From NCBI RefSeq assembly GCF_003594915.1, contig NZ_QZCS01000001.1, forward strand, positions 372,001-436,000: a stretch of 64,000 bases of DNA. Direction: 5' to 3'. Shown here in pieces: positions 22,242 through 30,645 of this stretch (its first letter is position 1; every line of letters begins with the position of its first letter). The translations under genes and the position numbers were made by a program. Below the pieces are notes generated by a model. It searched no databases. It was given only the letters and a program-made list of their open reading frames with translations, and was not told the DNA's origin. Origin of the DNA: Enterobacter chuandaensis (GTDB lineage Bacteria; Pseudomonadota; Gammaproteobacteria; Enterobacterales; Enterobacteriaceae).

Positions 22242-22313
22242 CTGGCGTCAGACGAGTCGAGCTACACGCCAGGAACGGAGCTGCTGGTGGACGGCGGAAT
22301 GGGGAGTCTGTAA
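22242..22313 (+). pseudogene. C-terminal remnant of a second SDR gene
   Basis: One base after the intact SDR stop, a 23-codon stretch reads ASDESSYTPGTELLVDGG and ends at a TAA. This is the standard C-terminus of a classical SDR of the FabG/3-HSD kind (SDESSYVTGxELxVDGG), and it is in a different frame from the intact gene, whose own C-terminus is unlike it. The rest of that gene is absent, so this is most likely the scar of a deletion. Confidence 0.75.
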
Positions 22314-22314
22314 C

Positions 22315-22818
22315 TCAAAAGGCGCTGATGCCGGTGACCGCGCCGACATACAGCGCCGCCCATGCGCAGGCGGAAAGCAGGCTGACGGCGTAGACCTTGA
22401 CGGCGTTCAGCCTGAGCATCCCCGCTGCCAGCGGCACAACATAACGCAACACCGCCAGAAAGCGCGACGTAAACAGTACGATGACGCCGTTCTTTTGCAG
22501 CTGATGCTGAATCCGTAAAAACGTAGCGGCATGCTTCGACGTAAAGCGCGCGACCAGCCGGGTGTGCCCCATCAGCTGGCCGATATGGTAATTCAGCGCC
22601 GAACCCGCCGATGCCCCCAGCACCACGGCGAGCCACGCCAGCGCGGGATGCATACTCCCCTGGCTGACGCCGATACCCGCCAGCAGCATCACCGAGGCGG
22701 GCGGCAGCACGGAGGAGATCAGTACCGTGGACTTGCTCAGCGCCATCACGAATAACAGCGCGAACAGATGTGCCGGATAATGCGCAAAATGATTCAGCAA
22801 ATTATCAAACCACGCCAT
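22315..22818 (-). CDS. DedA-family membrane protein
   Basis: 167 residues from the ATG at 22818, which has a strong GGAAGGAA SD sequence; an upstream ATG at 22899 would add 27 unlikely residues. It has about five membrane helices and the DedA/SNARE-associated block (GASAGSALNYHIGQLMG; FTSRFLAVLRYVVPLAAGM). DedA proteins are linked to phospholipid or undecaprenyl-phosphate translocation and envelope homeostasis. Its stop lies two bases from the SDR remnant's stop, so the two are convergent. Confidence 0.85.
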   Translation of the reverse strand: MAWFDNLLNHFAHYPAHLFALLFVMALSKSTVLISSVLPPASVMLLAGIGVSQGSMHPALAWLAVVLGASAGSALNYHIGQLMGHTRLVARFTSKHAATFLRIQHQLQKNGVIVLFTSRFLAVLRYVVPLAAGMLRLNAVKVYAVSLLSACAWAALYVGAVTGISAF

Positions 22819-22976
22819 TTTCCTTCCCCCGTTAATCAATCCTCTATTTAAAAGGAATAACCTTAAATAAACCCTCAACATTTTATTAATAAGATTCATC
22901 TAAACCGTTCTTAAACATTATTTAATTTTCTGAGCGGTGAAATTAAATAAGTGTATTATCCCTCACGCTTTACAAC

Positions 22977-23138
22977 GATCTCGTTATGGCGAGGCTCCTG
23001 TACAAATACACGTTATCGCTCTGGTGGGTTCGAGAGAACCGGCACAGGGTAAAACAGGCACTGTCGAATCAAGGCTTTGTCAGTATAACTTCCCTTGCGG
23101 GATACGGTGTACAGTGCTGAACCCAGGACGTGGGGATC
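22977..23138 (+). ncRNA. M-box (ykoK) magnesium riboswitch upstream of mgtE
   Basis: The leader of mgtE contains the conserved M-box blocks in order: GTTA-GG-GAGGCTCCTGTA (22983-23002), GTCGAATCAAGG in the middle, and GGTGTACAGTGCTGAA near 23106-23121. The ends pair as P1 (GATCTCGT with ACG-GGGGATC). Magnesium binding would fold the leader and lower mgtE expression. The expression platform probably lies at 23139-23195; I could not decide between terminator and ribosome-site masking. Confidence 0.88.
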
Positions 23139-23202
23139 TCCTCTTCGACATGCCCTGTCTTGCTCGCCCCTGAGAGATGTTATTATTCAAAGGGAATTCA
23201 CT

Positions 23203-24204
23203 ATGTCTTACGCTATTCACAACCAAAACCTGGCATTCAATGACAGCGCGGTAGCGCAATATATGAATACCGATTTTATCGTCCTTGATATTTCATTATG
23301 CGTGGCGCTGGCGCGCGAGCAATTTTTCGAAAAATTAAAAGACGATGATATTCCGTCGCATATTTTTATTGAAGACCAGGGTCGCCTGGCGGGCATGATT
23401 GCGGTGCGCAAATTATTGCAGGTCACGGATACCGTGCAGCCAATTAAAAGCCTGATGATTTCACAATTTTTGCAGGTCAAACCGGAGGATGAACGTGCCG
23501 ATGTTGCCGGACTGCTGGCGCACGGCGGCGCAGATGTAGTGCCCGTGGTCACCCACGGCAAGCTCGTCGGCTGCCTGACCGAGCGCGAAATCGCCCATCT
23601 GCTGGAAGATGATGTCACCGAAGATGCTCAGCTTCAGGGGGCGACGCTGCCGCTGGAGAAGCCCTATCTGGAAACCAGCGCCTTCAGCCTGTGGAAGAAA
23701 CGCTCCGTCTGGCTGCTGCTGCTGTTTGTCGCGGAAGCCTACACCAGCTCGGTGATCCAGCATTTTGAAGAGGCGCTGGAATCCGCCATCGCGCTGGCAT
23801 TCTTCATTCCGCTGCTGATCGGCACGGGCGGCAACAGCGGAACGCAGATCACCTCCACGCTGGTGCGCGCCATGGCGCTGGGGGAAGTCCATCTGCGCGA
23901 CGTGGGCCGCGTGCTGCGAAAAGAGATGACCACCTCGCTGATGATTGCCGTCACGCTCGGTATTGCCGGGTGCATCCGCGCCTGGATGATGGGGATTGGG
24001 CTGGAAATCACGCTTATCGTCAGCCTGACGCTGGTGTGCATTACGCTCTGGAGCGCGATTGTGTCGTCAGTGATTCCGATGGTGCTCAAGCGCTGCGGCA
24101 TTGACCCGGCGGTCGTCTCCGCGCCGTTTATCGCGACGCTTATCGACGGTACCGGGCTGATTATCTACTTTAAGATTGCACAATATACGTTGGGGCTGGA
24201 GTAA
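23203..24204 (+). CDS. mgtE: MgtE-family magnesium transporter
   Basis: 333 residues from the ATG at 23203, preceded by AAAGGGAA. A pair of CBS domains (about residues 20-140) leads to a five-helix MgtE membrane domain (about 165-330) with the pore signature PLLIGTGGNSGTQ. The usual N-terminal MgtE_N superhelical domain is missing, making it shorter than the canonical 450 residues. It should be a magnesium channel. The M-box leader supports this role directly. Confidence 0.93.
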   Translation: MSYAIHNQNLAFNDSAVAQYMNTDFIVLDISLCVALAREQFFEKLKDDDIPSHIFIEDQGRLAGMIAVRKLLQVTDTVQPIKSLMISQFLQVKPEDERADVAGLLAHGGADVVPVVTHGKLVGCLTEREIAHLLEDDVTEDAQLQGATLPLEKPYLETSAFSLWKKRSVWLLLLFVAEAYTSSVIQHFEEALESAIALAFFIPLLIGTGGNSGTQITSTLVRAMALGEVHLRDVGRVLRKEMTTSLMIAVTLGIAGCIRAWMMGIGLEITLIVSLTLVCITLWSAIVSSVIPMVLKRCGIDPAVVSAPFIATLIDGTGLIIYFKIAQYTLGLE

Positions 24205-24210
24205 GCTTGC

Positions 24211-24240
24211 GAGCACCTCATTGACGTGATTGAGGTGCTC
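24211..24240. terminator. Hairpin between mgtE and the LacI regulator
   Basis: GAGCACCTCA-N10-TGAGGTGCTC is a perfect ten-pair hairpin between two convergent genes. No T-run follows on either strand, so it may act as an RNA-end stabiliser or a weak bidirectional terminator. Confidence 0.55.
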
Positions 24241-24246
24241 ACTTCG

Positions 24247-25323
24247 CTACGCATCGCCGAGCTGTTGCGCGATCTCACGCAGCTGCTGGGCAAGCGCCTG
24301 CAGGTTTTTCCCTTTCTCCCCTTTCGGCCCGGTGGACTGACGCACCACCAGACGGGCAGGTAAAATCGAGGACATGCGCTGGGCACTCTCTTCACAGCTG
24401 TCGAGAATGCGGCGCACTGCCTCTTTACCCTGCAGATCTAAATCCAGCGATACCGTCGTCAGCGCCGGGTAGAAGAACGAGCTTTCATAGGTGTCATCAT
24501 AGCCAATCACCGACTTCTCGCCCGGAATTGAAATCTGCTGCTGATGGAACGCGCTCAGCACGCCGAGCGCCATCTGGTCGTTAGCCACCAGCACGGCGGT
24601 AAACTGCGCCGTTTCCCGCAGCATTTGCAAGGCTCCCGAATAACCGCTTTGCGCATCCCAGTTGCCGCGAATAACCGATGCTGGCTCCAGGCCGTAGCCC
24701 TTCAGGGTCTCGATCCAGCTTCTCAGCCTCAGCTGTGCCGACACGGAAGATGCCGGCCCCGCCAGCAGGGCAATGTCGCGATGCCCCAGTTCATAAAGAT
24801 ATTTGACGCTGGCGCGGGTGCCGTCCGCCGGGTTAAACGAAACGTTAAACACGGAACTGTACGGGTCCACGTCGAGGAACAGGCAGACAATGTCGTCGTT
24901 GTCAGCGGCGATTTTCTGCGCTGCATCAGCCTCCAGCGGCACGTTAATGATCACTTTGCTCACCAGCTGGGATTTCAGTTCGTTGATGGAATCCTGGATG
25001 CTGTGGTTGACGTTCTCATCAATCATGGAGATCAGTACCTGGTAGCCTTCCAGATTGGCATAGCGTTTCACCGCCGCCGCAACCTGCGAAGGCGCGTGCA
25101 GCGCCAGCGAAATGGTCACCAGCCCAACGGTCTGGCTCTGCTTGCCCACCAACTGCTGAGCCAGTCGGTTGGGTACATACCGCAATAACTCTATGGATTT
25201 CTCCACCTTGCTGCGCGTGGCGTCGGATACATTGGCAGATTTATTCAGTACCCTGGACACGGTCTGATAGGAGACGCCCGCATGGCGTGCCACGTCCTCT
25301 AACGTTGCGCTTTTCGACTTCAT
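24247..25323 (-). CDS. LacI/GalR-family regulator of the galactan locus
   Basis: 358 residues from the ATG at 25323, giving the standard LacI N-terminus: helix-turn-helix TLEDVARHAGVSYQTVSRVLN (about residues 7-27), then the periplasmic-binding-protein-like sensor domain. It is divergent from the LamB-like porin and beside the gan genes, so it is probably the galactose- or galacto-oligosaccharide-responsive repressor of the locus (a GanR/GalR role). A candidate operator with a central CG was seen before the ABC ATPase gene. Confidence 0.88.
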   Translation of the reverse strand: MKSKSATLEDVARHAGVSYQTVSRVLNKSANVSDATRSKVEKSIELLRYVPNRLAQQLVGKQSQTVGLVTISLALHAPSQVAAAVKRYANLEGYQVLISMIDENVNHSIQDSINELKSQLVSKVIINVPLEADAAQKIAADNDDIVCLFLDVDPYSSVFNVSFNPADGTRASVKYLYELGHRDIALLAGPASSVSAQLRLRSWIETLKGYGLEPASVIRGNWDAQSGYSGALQMLRETAQFTAVLVANDQMALGVLSAFHQQQISIPGEKSVIGYDDTYESSFFYPALTTVSLDLDLQGKEAVRRILDSCEESAQRMSSILPARLVVRQSTGPKGEKGKNLQALAQQLREIAQQLGDA

Positions 25324-25485
25324 GGTCCGGTTCCTTATGTTGTTATGCGCTGATTGTAACAGGGGTGCTGAAAAAAAACGCTTACCACCCTCTCGCTGCG
25401 GGCATAACGCCATCAAAAAGTACGACGCTCACAATGCCATAATTTGTGTCCAATCTCATTACTCGTAACAAAATTGTCTATTTTA

Positions 25486-25501
25486 TTTGCAGTTAATCAC
25501 A
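25486..25501. promoter_or_regulatory. Weak CRP-like site upstream of the porin
   Basis: TTTGCAGTTAATCACA has a perfect TCACA half and a 3-of-5 match to TGTGA, spaced by six. It is located about 90 bases before the porin start. Catabolite control is plausible for a sugar porin, but the match is weak. Confidence 0.35.
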
Positions 25502-25592
25502 CATTTCGGATCGCTTAATTGCCAGCTAACGGGTTTAGGCATTTTATGACAGCGTATTTGTGAACGTATTACAAAACAATAAGAGGGTTACA

Positions 25593-26858
25593 ATGAACAC
25601 GACGATCCGCTCTGTATCTGTTGCGTTGGCTGCCGCGCTGGCATCTCCTTCGCTGTTTGCAGCGTCTTCAGTACCGATTGATTTTCATGGATATCTTCGC
25701 TCCGGCGTGGGCGTCTCACGGGATGGTGGGATGGAGGAGTGGCAAAAAAACAAAATTGGCCGTCTGGGTAACGAGGCCGACACCTACGGCGAGCTGGAGC
25801 TAGGCTCCGAGGTATACAAAAAGAACGACGTCAGTTTCTATCTCGACAGCATGGTGAGCATGGTCTCAGACGGCTCCAACGACAATGAAACCACCTTAGA
25901 TGACGATGCCCAGTTCGGCCTGCGCCAGCTTAACCTGCAGATCAAAGGGCTGATCCCCGGGGATCCCAATGCGGTGATTTGGGGCGGTAAACGCTACTAC
26001 CAGCGCCATGACCTGCACATCATCGATACCAAATACTGGAATATTTCCGGCTCCGGTGCAGGTATCGAGAACTACACGCTTGGCCCGGGCGCAGTCTCCG
26101 TTGCGTGGATCCGCGGCGATGCCAACGACGTGGATTACCGCGTGGATGGCGACAGCGACGTTAACATCAACTACATCGACCTTCGCTATGCGGGCTGGAA
26201 GCCGTGGGCGGGCGCGTGGACGGAAGTGGGTATTGATTACGCCATGCCAAACCCGACCAACAAGCAGAAAGAGTACGGCGGGCTGTACGAGGCCGATAAC
26301 GGTGTGATGGTCACCGGTGAGATCAGCCAGGATATGTTTGGCGGCTATAACAAGCTGGTGCTGCAGTATGCCAATAAAGGTCTGGCTCAGAACATGGTGT
26401 CACAGGGTGGGGGCTGGTACGACATGTGGAACTACGTGAACGACGCCACCGGCTACCGCGTGATTAACACCGGCTTAATTCCGATTACCGATAAGTTCTC
26501 CTTTAACCACGTCCTGACATGGGGCTCGGCAGACGACACCACGCAGTACACGGACAAATCACGCCTGGTATCGCTGGTGGGCCGCGCGCAGTATCAGTTC
26601 ACCGAGTACGTGCGTCTGATTGGCGAAGTGGGCGGATTCTACCAGGAAGAGACTTACACCGACGGGGCTAAGTACAAGCAGAGCGGCGAGAAGTACACTC
26701 TCGCGCTGGGCCTGGCAGACGGTCCAGAGTTTATGTCGCGTCCTGAACTGCGCGTGTTCGCCTCCTATCTGAATGACTCCGAAAAAGGGCAATCCTTCGA
26801 GGATGGCACGGCCAACAATACCTGGAACTTCGGTGTGCAGGTCGAGGCCTGGTGGTAA
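25593..26858 (+). CDS. LamB-type maltoporin-family outer membrane channel
   Basis: 421 residues with a signal peptide (about residues 1-23, ending LFA). The mature start ([20 protein letters not shown]) and the block [45 protein letters not shown] are the maltoporin 18-strand barrel pattern. The chain ends in a Trp (QVEAWW), as outer membrane proteins do with aromatic termini. Beside a galactanase, it probably admits galacto-oligosaccharides (a GanL-type role). SD is AAGAGGG. The terminator at 26928-26958 ends the transcript. Confidence 0.92.
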   Translation: [421 protein letters not shown]

Positions 26859-26927
26859 ATCGTAATTTATAATTTGCGTAAATCGTTATCGTATCTCCAA
26901 CAACCTGCAGTCTATTTTACTGCTTTG

Positions 26928-26958
26928 GGATAGCCATTACTTTGGCTATCCCTTTTTT
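26928..26958 (+). terminator. Porin gene terminator
   Basis: GGGATAGCCA-N5-TGGCTATCCC followed by TTTTTT. It sits 70 bases past the porin stop and just before the stop of the convergent EIIB gene. Confidence 0.92.
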
Positions 26959-26962
26959 ATAT

Positions 26963-27205
26963 TTACTGATTAAAATGTTCGTCTAATAATTTCCGTAATG
27001 TATCAGACTGCCTGCCGAATATAGCGTGCACCTGCTGGCCGATAATAATCACCCCCAGCGCCCCCTCACTCTGTAACGCCTGTGAATCGACCTTATTTAA
27101 ATCTTTTACCGTCACGCGCAGGCGGGTAATACAGGCTTCGACGTGCTCGATATTATCGTCGCCGCCAAATGCCGGAATTAAACGCTGGGTAATTTGACTG
27201 TCCAT
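26963..27205 (-). CDS. Stand-alone PTS EIIB domain (glucose type)
   Basis: 80 residues from the ATG at 27205, which has a GAGAGG SD sequence; the longer open frame upstream runs through REP DNA and is not expected to be translated. The phosphorylated Cys25 lies in HVEACITRLRVTVKD, the typical EIIB glucose-family motif. No EIIA or EIIC is nearby. It is the last gene downstream of ganB, after a BIME, inside a locus that otherwise uses an ABC importer. It may be a relic of a PTS permease or a phospho-relay regulator. Confidence 0.82.
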   Translation of the reverse strand: MDSQITQRLIPAFGGDDNIEHVEACITRLRVTVKDLNKVDSQALQSEGALGVIIIGQQVHAIFGRQSDTLRKLLDEHFNQ

Positions 27206-27272
27206 AATACGCCTCTCTGTTATGCAGATAAAAAAATGCCCGCTCATAGAGCAGGCGTTCTGTGCCTTTTTT

Positions 27273-27341
27273 GCCCGGCGGCGCTTCGCTTGCACGGGCC
27301 TACGGGTTGGGTAGGCCGGGTAAGCGCTAGCGCCACCCGGC
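27273..27341. repeat. BIME: two REP-type palindromes
   Basis: GCCCG-N-CGGGC (27273-27300) and GCCGGGTAAGCG-CTA-GCGCCACCCGGC (27315-27341) form two REP-like hairpins between ganB and the EIIB gene. They may stabilise the upstream gan mRNA or reduce read-through. Confidence 0.8.
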
Positions 27342-27353
27342 AATAAAACCGCA

Positions 27354-29411
27354 CTACGCTTTGCGCTTAAGCACCCGGCAGTCCCAGGGGAGCAGCACGG
27401 TATCGCCCACAGCGGCGGCGTCGGTCATGCAGTCGGTATACCCCTGCGGCAGCGTGATGAGCTGCTGCAGGGCCGTGTAGTTCTGCACAAACACCCAGGC
27501 GGTTTCGCCATCCGTGCGCGCCGTCGCGACCACGCCCGGAGGGAGCTCCCCTTCGACTGCACGCGGCAGCGCCAGCTCGTCGATAATCCCGGCGAAGAAA
27601 TCGCGCTGGAACGGCAGGTCGTTGCGCGACGCCACGTGCCACGCCTTGCCTTTGCCGAAGCGGTTGACCGTCACCGCAGGGCGACCGGCGTAGAAATCAT
27701 CCCGGTAGGTCGCCAGCGCCTGCGCGGATTCAGTATGGATCAGCTCGCACAGATGCCTGACCTGATACGGCCCCTGCAGGCCCGCCGCATTGCCCGCCAG
27801 CCCCTGAACCAGGTTTCGCTCCCCCTCGCCCAGGCAGTCAATCTCTTCAGCCCAGATGCCGAGGAGCTTGCGCAGCGGGCCCGGGAAACCGCCGAGGTGG
27901 CAGAGATCGGTCTCATCAACTACCCCACTCCAGTAGGTCGTCACCAGATGCCCGCCCGCGGCCACAAAGGCTTCCGCCCGTTCGGCGAAACCTTCGCGCA
28001 CCATGTAGAGCATGGGGGCAATCACCAGCGCGTAGCGGCTCAGATCGCCGTCAGCGTCGATGACGTCGACCGCGATGCCCTTTTCCCAGAACGGACGATA
28101 ATGTTCGTTGACGGTTTTTTCGTACTCCAGCCCCACGTTGCGCGGGCCTTCGGCATCGTCCAGCGCCCAGCGGTTTTGCTGGTCAAAGATAATGGCCACG
28201 CGCGCGTCGGTGCGGCCCCCCACCACCTCAGGCAGACGCGCCAGCATCTCCCCCAGACGCGTCACTTCGCGCCCGACGCGGGTATCAAGATGCCCCACGT
28301 GATCGATAATCGCACCGTGGAATTTCTCCACCGACCCGCGGCTCTTACGCCACTGGAAGTACTGCACAGAATCCGCCCCGTGCGCCACCGCCTGAAGAGA
28401 GGAGAGAATATGCATCCCCGGTTTTTTCAGCTTGCTGGTCGGCTGCCAGTTGGTGGTGCTCGGCGTGGATTCCATCAGCACAAAGGGTTTACCGCCCTTC
28501 AGGCTGCGCATCATGTCGTGGTACATGGCGGTATAGCAGGCCAACTGCGTTTCGTCTTTCTCCTTGTGCCACATCGGGTAGCTGTCCCAGGAGATGAAGT
28601 CGATCGCTTTCGCCAGTTGCCAGTAGTCGTAATCGTAGAAATACTCCATGAAGTTGGTCGTCACCGGCAGTTCGGCATTGGCGGCCTTCAGCGGCGCCAC
28701 TTCATGCTGGCAAAAATCGGTGACCTGCGCGGTATTGAAGCGGCGCCAGTCGAGATTCAGGCCGTGAATCGACACTTCCCCCTGCGGCGCGGGGGATTCA
28801 ATCTGCGACCAGTCGGTGTAGGTATGGCTCCAGAAGGTGCTCCACCACGCATGGTTCAGCGCGTCGAGGGTTTTGTAGCGCACCTTTAGCCAGTCGCGAA
28901 AGCGTTCCTGGCACAGGCTACAGTGGCATTCGCCGCCGTACTCATTGGAGATATGCCAGCCCAGCACCGCCGGATGATGCGAATAACGCGCCGCCAGCAG
29001 ACTGTTAATTTTCATCGTCTTTTCGCGGTAGACCGGAGACGACATGCAGTGGTTATGACGCCCGCCGTGCAGCGCGGGGACGCGGTTGCGCCCGACGCGC
29101 AGCACTTCCGGATATTTTTGCGACATCCATGCCGGACGCGCGCCGCTCGGCGTAGCGAGAAATATGTGAATGCCCGCCGAATAGAGTTTTTCAATGATGC
29201 TGTCCAGCCAGGCAAAATCATATTCCCCTTCGTGAGGCTCCAGTTTCGCCCAGCTAAATATCCCCACCGACATGACATTACATTTCGCCTGCTGCATCAT
29301 GGCGATATCTTTTTCAATAATACCGGGGTAATTCTCCCATTGCTCCGGGTTATAGTCGGCGCCATGCAATAACGCCGCGACCTTTGGACTTAAAGGCGCA
29401 AATTTATTCAT
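27354..29411 (-). CDS. ganB: GH42 beta-galactosidase
   Basis: 685 residues, the usual GH42 length. The acid/base is Glu157 (ISNEYGGE) and the nucleophile Glu314 (VLMESTPS); the zinc-type cysteines are Cys122, Cys162, Cys164 and Cys167. There is no signal peptide, so it works in the cytoplasm on galacto-oligosaccharides imported by the ABC system, releasing galactose. It lies downstream of the GH53 galactanase, the same pairing as ganA-ganB in Bacillus. Confidence 0.93.
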   Translation of the reverse strand: MNKFAPLSPKVAALLHGADYNPEQWENYPGIIEKDIAMMQQAKCNVMSVGIFSWAKLEPHEGEYDFAWLDSIIEKLYSAGIHIFLATPSGARPAWMSQKYPEVLRVGRNRVPALHGGRHNHCMSSPVYREKTMKINSLLAARYSHHPAVLGWHISNEYGGECHCSLCQERFRDWLKVRYKTLDALNHAWWSTFWSHTYTDWSQIESPAPQGEVSIHGLNLDWRRFNTAQVTDFCQHEVAPLKAANAELPVTTNFMEYFYDYDYWQLAKAIDFISWDSYPMWHKEKDETQLACYTAMYHDMMRSLKGGKPFVLMESTPSTTNWQPTSKLKKPGMHILSSLQAVAHGADSVQYFQWRKSRGSVEKFHGAIIDHVGHLDTRVGREVTRLGEMLARLPEVVGGRTDARVAIIFDQQNRWALDDAEGPRNVGLEYEKTVNEHYRPFWEKGIAVDVIDADGDLSRYALVIAPMLYMVREGFAERAEAFVAAGGHLVTTYWSGVVDETDLCHLGGFPGPLRKLLGIWAEEIDCLGEGERNLVQGLAGNAAGLQGPYQVRHLCELIHTESAQALATYRDDFYAGRPAVTVNRFGKGKAWHVASRNDLPFQRDFFAGIIDELALPRAVEGELPPGVVATARTDGETAWVFVQNYTALQQLITLPQGYTDCMTDAAAVGDTVLLPWDCRVLKRKA

Positions 29412-29440
29412 ATTTAAAACGTCCTGAATGGAGATAAAAA

Positions 29441-30643
29441 CTAGTTAAATACCGTTATTGACGGCAGCACTTTACCCTGGCAATCAAATAACGCCTGATT
29501 CTCACGGGCATTACCCTCTTTCCACTCGTCGTGGATATATTTCATGCCGGTTTTGGTGGCCCACGTGGTGCCCGGAACGGCTATCCAGGTCGGTTCCCAA
29601 TAAAAGATGCCCTTGCCGCGACGGTCAGGCACATCAATAACGGACTGCACTAAATCGTGAATATAATCGTACTGACCCTGAACGGTGCCGGGATAGCCGC
29701 CGTCCTTTTCTTCTTTGGCCTGGAAGCTGTTCTCGGCGTTATCGCAGTTCTCCAGCGTATAGCCATAGGCCGCTTCCACCACAATCACGTCTTTGTTATA
29801 GCGCCTGCTGATGTCATCCATGTTGGTCTTCAGCGCACTAATCGGGCCGTTCCAGTAGGTGTACATCGACAGGCCGATGACATCGAACGGCACGTCGCGC
29901 TTCGTGATTTCATCAAACCACCAGCGGAAGGTGTCATTTTTGGTGCCTTCGGCCAGATGGAGCATGATTTTCACCTGCTCGCCGTCGGTCAGGTTCTCTT
30001 TTAGCCCGCCAATCGCGGCGTTGAGCAGCCCGGCCAGGCGGTCAAATTCGCCGCCGCCCTGCCCCCAGCTTTTCCCTTCCGGCCAGAGCAAACCGCTGTT
30101 AATTTCGTTTCCTATCTGCACCATGTCCGGCAATACGCCCTCTTTCTTAAAGCGGGCAATCGTGTCGCGGGTGTAGTCATGGATCGCCGTTTTAAGCTGC
30201 GGGTAGTCCATCTTCTCCCAGGCTTTTGGCTTGAACTGTTTGCCCGGATCGGTCCAGAAATCGCTGTAGTGGAAGTCGAGCAGCAGCTTCAGGCCCTGCG
30301 CCTTCACGCGCTTCGCCAGCGCGAGAGTGTTTTCGAGATTATTACTGCCGCCGCCGTAGGTATTGCCGCTCGCATCCTGCGGGTCAACCCACAGGCGCAG
30401 GCGCACGGTGTTCACCCCGTTAGCTTTGAGGATAGCAATCGCGTCCTGCTGCTGGCCGTTCTGGTTATAGAATTTTGCGCCGTGTTGTTCTGCTTCCAGC
30501 AGGGTCGAAATATCCGCCCCCTTAATAAAATCCGCGGGCATGGCGTTAAAAGGACGCGTTTTCACCGCCTCCGCAGCAAATACGCTCGCGGCAAGGCCAC
30601 ATGAGAGGCAAACGGCAAGTAAAGCAGGTTTGAGTCTTTTCAT
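29441..30643 (-). CDS. ganA: GH53 arabinogalactan endo-beta-1,4-galactanase, secreted
   Basis: 400 residues with a signal peptide (about residues 1-24, cut after VFA). GH53 motifs include the acid/base Glu180 (QIGNEINSGLLWPEG) and the nucleophile Glu290 (VIVVEAAYGYT). It cuts type I galactan of pectin side chains to short oligosaccharides in the periplasm or outside. It lies between ganQ (three-base gap) and ganB (29 bases). Confidence 0.94.
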   Translation of the reverse strand: MKRLKPALLAVCLSCGLAASVFAAEAVKTRPFNAMPADFIKGADISTLLEAEQHGAKFYNQNGQQQDAIAILKANGVNTVRLRLWVDPQDASGNTYGGGSNNLENTLALAKRVKAQGLKLLLDFHYSDFWTDPGKQFKPKAWEKMDYPQLKTAIHDYTRDTIARFKKEGVLPDMVQIGNEINSGLLWPEGKSWGQGGGEFDRLAGLLNAAIGGLKENLTDGEQVKIMLHLAEGTKNDTFRWWFDEITKRDVPFDVIGLSMYTYWNGPISALKTNMDDISRRYNKDVIVVEAAYGYTLENCDNAENSFQAKEEKDGGYPGTVQGQYDYIHDLVQSVIDVPDRRGKGIFYWEPTWIAVPGTTWATKTGMKYIHDEWKEGNARENQALFDCQGKVLPSITVFN

Positions 30644-30645
30644 GA

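Noticed and set aside
22089-22313. A 74-codon frame overlapping the SDR gene end as a real gene
   Set aside because: Only its last 23 codons resemble a protein family; the rest is out-of-frame SDR sequence, so it was recorded as a remnant.
27206-27343. N-terminal extension of the EIIB gene
   Set aside because: The added codons are REP palindrome DNA; the ATG at 27205 has its own SD.
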